Shown piece by piece: positions 60,242 through 64,000 of a stretch of DNA of 64,000 nt. The notes under the pieces were generated by a model. That model was not told where the DNA came from. It did no database searches and was given only the letters and a program-made list of their open reading frames with translations. Position 1 is the first letter of the stretch; each line of letters begins with the position of its first letter. The DNA comes from Streptomyces sp. NBC_00659 (GTDB taxonomy: Bacteria > Actinomycetota > Actinomycetes > Streptomycetales > Streptomycetaceae): NCBI RefSeq assembly GCF_036226925.1, contig NZ_CP109031.1:5642001-5706000 (forward strand), read 5' to 3'. The position numbers and the translations under genes are program-made.

Positions 60242-60310
60242 AGGAAAGGGGGAGTCGCTCGTGTGCCGACGCGCCCGAACCGGCGGGAGCGAGGGGAGCG
60301 GCCGAAATCC

Positions 60311-60541
60311 ATGAGACGGCGTACGACGGAGGAAACGGGCGCCACGGGCCATGACGCGCCGATTTCCGAGACGGTACTCGGCTACGACGTGGTCGCACCG
60401 TTGTGGACGATTCTGGAGCTGGGTGCGGTGGCGGAAGCGGGAGTCCGGGCCTTGCGGGACGCCCGACTCGGAGGCTTCGTGACGGCTCGCCGGAATGACA
60501 TAGATCGGTCGAAGGAACCCCCTCGTCCGAGGGGGACTTGA
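60311..60541 (+). CDS. Small hypothetical protein, coupled to a downstream gene
   Basis: 76 residues starting MRRRTTEETGATGHDAPISE. No domain recognised; a hydrophobic ETVLGYDVVAPLWTILEL stretch and an ELGAVAEAGVRALRDARLGG helix are visible. Its TGA overlaps the ATG of the next gene (TGATG). It could be part of a longer HEAT-like immunity protein split by a frameshift, since the two frames abut exactly. Low confidence. Confidence 0.4.
   Translation: MRRRTTEETGATGHDAPISETVLGYDVVAPLWTILELGAVAEAGVRALRDARLGGFVTARRNDIDRSKEPPRPRGT
60518..60535 (+). promoter_or_regulatory. Hairpin over the ribosome-binding site of 60541
   Basis: CCCCCTCG-TC-CGAGGGGG; its right arm carries the GAGGGGG ribosome-binding site for the ATG at 60541. 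Probably opened by ribosomes finishing the upstream gene. Confidence 0.55.
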
Positions 60542-61077
60542 TGGACCGAGTGGATGCCCTCGTCCTCGGGCGGGGGTACATCGGTGTGGGTCGGGCCGCG
60601 GAACTGGCGGCGACGATCACCGAGTTGCGCACCCACGTGCTCGACTGGCTGCGTGTGGCGCGTGACGCCCAGGACTGGCGCAGGTTCGAACGGCTCGCGG
60701 CGATCGCGGTCCACTTGCATCCCGAGGGCCTCGGGCCGGTCCTGTCGTCGGTCGTGGCGCTGAACCCTTCAGGTGCGAGCACGGAAGATCTGATCGACAT
60801 GCTGGGCGAGCTCCGCGCTCCCGAGGCCGTGGAGCCGATCAGCGGGCTCGTGCGGGAACGAAAGGATTCAGACGGTCCTTTTTTCCCGCTCTGCGTGAAG
60901 GGAATTCAGTCACTTGCCGAGATCGGGACTGCCGAGGCACTCGCATTTCTGCGGGATATCGCCATCAGCGGGCCGGGCGAATGGCCGAACCCCTTGCGGT
61001 GGCATGCGGCGGAGGAACTGGGCATCGAGGACGAACTCGGCTTCGACGAGGACGAGATGCTGGGTGGCGCGTCGTAG
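60541..61077 (+). CDS. Candidate immunity protein B (HEAT-like)
   Basis: 178 residues, mostly helical with HEAT-like repeats: ITELRTHVLDWLRVARDAQD, LRAPEAVEPISGLVRERKDS and FPLCVKGIQSLAEIGTAEAL. The C-terminus is acidic (EDELGFDEDEMLGGAS), common in immunity proteins that neutralise basic nuclease tips. The ATG at 60541 overlaps the previous stop. Start assignment rests on the TGATG junction. It lies between the Rhs gene and the orphan Rhs tip. Confidence 0.6.
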   Translation: MDRVDALVLGRGYIGVGRAAELAATITELRTHVLDWLRVARDAQDWRRFERLAAIAVHLHPEGLGPVLSSVVALNPSGASTEDLIDMLGELRAPEAVEPISGLVRERKDSDGPFFPLCVKGIQSLAEIGTAEALAFLRDIAISGPGEWPNPLRWHAAEELGIEDELGFDEDEMLGGAS

Positions 61078-61150
61078 CCGTTGACGAATCCAGAGGCGCC
61101 TGCCGAGCGGCGCGGGCCGGCGGCCCCGCTCGGAGTGGGTTCGCGTTCGC

Positions 61151-61632
61151 CGCGGCATCGTGACCGATCTCGTCGGAACTCCCACTGAACTCGTCGATGA
61201 GCACGGGGAACTGGCGTGGAAGGCGCGAGCGACGGCATGGGGGGCGTTGCTTGAGGGTCGTAGTTCCGCTGGTGTGTACTGCCCTCTGGCCTTTCCGGGC
61301 CAGTACCGAGACCTTGAAACGGCCCTTCATTACAACTACCAGCGGCACTATGATCCGGAGATTGAGACCCGTTCGGGCTTTCGCCGGCTTGTGAGAACGC
61401 CGCGCGCGATGCCGCCCGACGGCGGGCCGACCAAGAGCAGGCGCGGCCGGGGGCCAATAAGGACACCAGGCCCACAAGTGCCGCCGGGCTTTCCGTTCCG
61501 GGGCATGACGCACCGTTCAGCGGTGCCAGTATCAAGGGCGGCGGCGACCACAATCTGCATCCGGACGTGCGGGCTGCCTACGACCGGGTTCCGTTGGAAC
61601 AGCGCCCGGCGGGGATTACGGCGGTGACTTAG
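61151..61632 (+). pseudogene. Orphan Rhs tip with truncated deaminase-like toxin
   Basis: Truncated end of an Rhs toxin. The first part reads VTDLVGTPTELVDEHGELAW, then CPLAFPGQYRDLETALHYNY and HYDPE, clearly the end of the Rhs core. A small deletion and frameshift near 61355-61370 then gives a second frame: DPFGLSPACENAARDAARRR, ADQEQARPGANKDTRPTSAA, and GHDAPFSGASIKGGGDHNLH, ending in PDVRAAYDRVPLEQRPAG and a stop at 61630. The last part resembles the start of YwqJ-type deaminase toxins, but the catalytic region is missing. Confidence 0.72.
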
Positions 61633-61634
61633 AA

Positions 61635-62078
61635 ATGGGCCAGGAGAAAAATTCGCGGTGGTCCGCGGAGACGGAGCGCGTTTTGAGGGGGGCCGGATGG
61701 CATCCAGGCCGATCGGTACCCACCGGCGAGTGGGAAAGCACGCTCCGTGAGCGCGGCGGCTTCGAGATGCACGAGAGAGCTCGGAGGTTCCTTGCCGAGT
61801 TCGGTGGGCTGGAGAGCAACGAGCGAGGACCTGGGAAAACCATGGCCCGCATGGGGTTCAGGCTCGACCCGACTGTGGCCGAGTGGGACGACGAAGTCTT
61901 TGACGTACTCAGCGAAGAGGCCGGCGCCGATCTCTACCCGATCGGGGAATCCGACCGTCGCAACAGCTACCTGGGCATCGCTCCGAACGGTGCGGTCTAC
62001 ATCGGCATGGACAATGTCACGCTCCTGGCGGAAACCGCGGATCGAGCGCTGGAGAAACTGGTCGAAGGTATCCGCTAG
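61635..62078 (+). CDS. SUKH-3 family immunity protein
   Basis: 147 residues matching the SUKH-3 superfamily: RWSAETERVLRGAGWHPGRS at the N-terminus, RARRFLAEFGGLESNERGPG in the middle, and LYPIGESDRRNSYLGIAPNG then AVYIGMDNVTLLAETADRAL at the C-terminus. SUKH proteins are common immunity factors for polymorphic toxins, including YwqJ deaminases. It directly follows the orphan deaminase-like tip (stop at 61632, start at 61635), so it was probably that tip's immunity gene and has outlived it. Confidence 0.85.
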   Translation: MGQEKNSRWSAETERVLRGAGWHPGRSVPTGEWESTLRERGGFEMHERARRFLAEFGGLESNERGPGKTMARMGFRLDPTVAEWDDEVFDVLSEEAGADLYPIGESDRRNSYLGIAPNGAVYIGMDNVTLLAETADRALEKLVEGIR

Positions 62079-62148
62079 GCAGGGGCCCACTCCGGCGCGG
62101 CGGGGCAGGAAGAGGGAACCGTGCGACGTGTTCCGGTCCGCGCCGAAT

Positions 62149-62610
62149 ATGAGGTCCGTGTGGGCGGAGTTGTCGGCAGAGGTCATGGAGGTCGTCGCTC
62201 GGTGCGACGCGGAGCGTCTCGAGGTGGAGCGGTCCCGGGTCGCGCCGGAGCTGCGGGAGAGGATCACGACCCCCGTCTATTCGGTCGCGGATCGGTTCGC
62301 GTCCTGGGAGCGTGTGGTGCGCCGGATGGAGCCCGGCTGGTCGTTCGACGACTTCTATTCCATCAGCGCCTACGAGAACGACCTCGACTCCCGTGACTCG
62401 CTTGAGCAGTTGATGCTGGGGCTGCCCGCGGAGGCCCGGGAGGGTGCGCCGGCACAGCTGCTGGCGCAGTTGGACGAGCGGTTCGCGGCCGCGAGCGTCC
62501 CGGATCCGGAGCGATCTTTGCGCGCCTGGGTGCGTCCGACGAAGGCGAGTCCCGAGGTGGACCTCGCACAGTGGTGGAAGCGCAGGCCACTGAGTGAGCC
62601 GTGGGATTGA
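62149..62610 (+). CDS. Candidate immunity protein C
   Basis: 153 residues starting MRSVWAELSAEVMEVVARCD at ATG 62149. No domain I can name; it contains TTPVYSVADRFASWERVVRR and FYSISAYENDLDSRDSLEQL. It is helical and moderately acidic. Position in the array suggests an immunity role for another Rhs tip, which is not in this window. The frame is well maintained and shows host codon use. Confidence 0.6.
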   Translation: MRSVWAELSAEVMEVVARCDAERLEVERSRVAPELRERITTPVYSVADRFASWERVVRRMEPGWSFDDFYSISAYENDLDSRDSLEQLMLGLPAEAREGAPAQLLAQLDERFAAASVPDPERSLRAWVRPTKASPEVDLAQWWKRRPLSEPWD

Positions 62611-62672
62611 TTCATTGGCGGGTCGGAGGATTGCTGTGAGCGCCGGCCCAGAGGGAGGAGCGAAGGATCGGT

Positions 62673-63140
62673 ATGACGTCCGGCCATGACTGGGACTCCG
62701 GTGAGGGTCTGATACGTATCGACGACCCTGCCGAGGTGGACGACGCGTTCGAGCGTGGGGCGGATCATCTCGGCACGGCGGTGATCGGGTTGGCCTTCAA
62801 CTGTTCGCTGGCGGAGGCGGCGCCGAGGATCGTCCTGGCGACCCGGCTGCCGGACCTTCGTCAGCGGGCGTACGCCTTTACGGCGGCGGCCCATGTGGCC
62901 CGATTCCATGGGGAGTTGACGCCGGAGTTGTACGCGGTGCTGCGTGCCGAGGGCTCCGAGGGCACCTCCGGTGACGCCATCGACGACACGCTGTCCTTCG
63001 TGCCGTTCCGGGATCTGCCGCCGTGGCTGAAGCGGCGGAAGGTGCTCAGAATCGTGTGGAGCAGGGTGGAGGTCTGTCGGCTGCGGTCCGGGGATGCCGT
63101 CGGGTGCGCATGGCGGGCCCTGCGTGGGCGCCGGCCCTGA
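62673..63140 (+). CDS. Candidate immunity protein A2 (paralogue of 59777)
   Basis: 155 residues clearly related to the protein at 59777: DWDSGEGLIRIDDPAEVDDA, VIGLAFNCSLAEAAPRIV, and DTLSFVPFRDLPPWLKR match the same segments there. The C-terminal halves differ more. It lacks an adjacent toxin, so it is an orphan immunity gene that protects against a relative of the neighbouring toxin. It is last in the array before the S10-operon leader. Confidence 0.65.
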   Translation: MTSGHDWDSGEGLIRIDDPAEVDDAFERGADHLGTAVIGLAFNCSLAEAAPRIVLATRLPDLRQRAYAFTAAAHVARFHGELTPELYAVLRAEGSEGTSGDAIDDTLSFVPFRDLPPWLKRRKVLRIVWSRVEVCRLRSGDAVGCAWRALRGRRP

Positions 63141-63398
63141 GCGGAAGCCCATGCGCGGGCGGGTGCCCGCACTCGGGTCGTGGCTCTCGGCGGGGGATGG
63201 GCAACGAGCGCGGCCGGGGGAGTCCGGGAGGGACAGCGGGCCCGCTCGGGGAGTGGCGGCAGGCCCCCTCCGGAAGTGAGGCGGCGGGTCCGGCCCGGGA
63301 AGGCACTGCGGCCCCCGGTGGGGCGGTGGTGCGAGGACGCCGGATCGGGGGGCGGGGCTTCGGTGGGACTCGACCCGGGATCTTGGTCGTGCCGGGGT

Positions 63399-63426
63399 TT
63401 GACCTTCGTCACCTTGGGGGTACGAT
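63399..63426 (+). promoter_or_regulatory. Candidate S10 operon (rpsJ) promoter
   Basis: TTGACC (63399-63404), 16-base spacer, TACGAT (63421-63426), matching the str-operon promoter at 42758. Confidence 0.72.
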
Positions 63427-63724
63427 CTCCGGCTCGATTGGCCAGCCCCCCGTCCTGTATGGCAGACTAACGGGGTTGCTCGGTCGAGTGCCGATGCTGC
63501 GCGCCTCCCGTCGGGAGGACTGGAAGCGAGTCCCACAGTACTCGTCGCCCAATCTGTCGTGAGGCAGCGCTGGGGCGGACGTACGGGAATCTTCCGGGAA
63601 GTGTCAGCGGGGTGCAGACCAGGCACCCGGTGGGTGTTCTCGCCCCCGGTCCTGCGGTTGCTTTCGGGCGGAGCCGCGTCCCTGGTAGGGAAATCCGTGA
63701 CGGATATCCCTGTCGCCAGGAGCG

Positions 63725-63749
63725 CGACACACCCGACCGCGTGGGTCGG
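63725..63749 (+). promoter_or_regulatory. Leader element shared with the str operon, copy 2
   Basis: Identical over 25 bases to 42906-42930. Also followed by GGAGG-type sequence before the ribosomal gene. Confidence 0.7.
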
Positions 63750-63812
63750 AGGTAAGGACGCGAACCCCCGGGTTCCGGAGCGTTTCACTAGACAAAGGAC
63801 TACTGAGTAGCC

Positions 63813-64000
63813 ATGGCGGGACAGAAGATCCGCATCCGGCTCAAGGCCTACGACCACGAGGTCATCGATTCCTCGGCGAAGAAGATCGTCGAGACGGTGA
63901 CGCGCACTGGTGCGTCGGTCGCGGGCCCGGTGCCGCTGCCCACTGAGAAGAACGTGTACTGCGTCATCAAGTCGCCGCACAAGTACAAGGACTCTCGCGA
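63813..64000 (+). CDS. rpsJ: 30S ribosomal protein S10 (N-terminal part)
   Basis: The first 62 codons of S10, cut by the window end. It starts [20 protein letters not shown] with [20 protein letters not shown] and [20 protein letters not shown], the family signature. S10 is in the 30S head and also acts as NusE in antitermination. It opens the S10-spc ribosomal operon beyond this window. The ATG at 63813 has GGACTACTGAG ahead. Confidence 0.97.
   Translation, partial: MAGQKIRIRLKAYDHEVIDSSAKKIVETVTRTGASVAGPVPLPTEKNVYCVIKSPHKYKDSR

Larger units (their letters stand above)
63141..63812 (+). other. S10-operon upstream region and leader
   Basis: About 670 bases without a gene, containing the promoter (63399-63426) and a long leader of about 380 bases before rpsJ. 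The leader has the 25-base element shared with the str leader (63725-63749) and the rpsJ ribosome-binding site is weak. Long leaders are usual for ribosomal protein operons under translational feedback. Confidence 0.65.

Overview
The window comes from a high-GC actinobacterium, almost certainly a Streptomyces. Gene order (yajQ, tRNA-Tyr, tRNA-Thr/tRNA-Met/rpmG, a MaoC pair, murB, tRNA-Trp/secE/nusG/rplK/rplA, rplJ/rplL, rpoB/rpoC, rpsL/rpsG/fusA/tuf, start of the rpsJ operon) is the standard Streptomyces core arrangement. Third-position GC bias is strong, GTG and TTG starts are common, and tRNAs lack an encoded CCA.

Layout. 1-2,460: amino-acid permease, GlsB-like membrane protein and YajQ. 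2,660-7,000: a degraded accessory patch that begins at tRNA-Tyr (the locus used as attB by SLP1 in S. coelicolor). It holds a CPCC protein, an orphan 3' piece of a tRNA-Ser, an ankyrin protein, a regulator remnant joined to the C-terminus of an IS110-type transposase, repeats and a secreted protein. 7,000-11,280: small conserved proteins, an NAD(P)-binding protein, a lipoprotein and an amidohydrolase that lacks several catalytic residues. 11,283-20,512: tRNA-Thr, tRNA-Met, rpmG, two MaoC dehydratases, TetR/MFS pair, murB, a divergent NAD(P)-binding protein/TetR pair with operators, adenosine deaminase and an aspartate-type aminotransferase. 20,761-35,300: tRNA-Trp, secE, nusG, rplK, rplA, two lipoproteins, the L10 leader with rplJ-rplL, then rpoB-rpoC. 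42,758-47,332: the str operon.

The most unusual block lies between rpoC and rpsL (35,420-42,550, minus strand). A Crp/Fnr regulator is followed by a tightly packed set: a class III nucleotidyl-cyclase-like protein, a STAND/HEAT-like protein with a degenerate P-loop, an SPFH-like coiled-coil protein and an M48 membrane metalloprotease. The cyclase C-terminus and the STAND/HEAT N-terminus share the motif SFGGSLVAGxQHGVS. A CRP-like half-palindromic site lies upstream of the cyclase. I infer a cyclic-nucleotide-linked signalling or conflict system; its function is unproven.

The second accessory region (49,145-63,140) lies between gdhA and the rpsJ operon. It holds a small membrane protein, a Uma2 nuclease, an HTH/zinc-ribbon protein, a WhiJ-like regulatory cluster (ATPase, XRE/DUF5753, DUF397), a YwqG-like protein, and a polymorphic Rhs toxin with an array of candidate immunity genes. 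Within that array is an orphan, broken Rhs tip with a truncated deaminase-like toxin, followed by a SUKH-3 immunity gene. The window ends in rpsJ.
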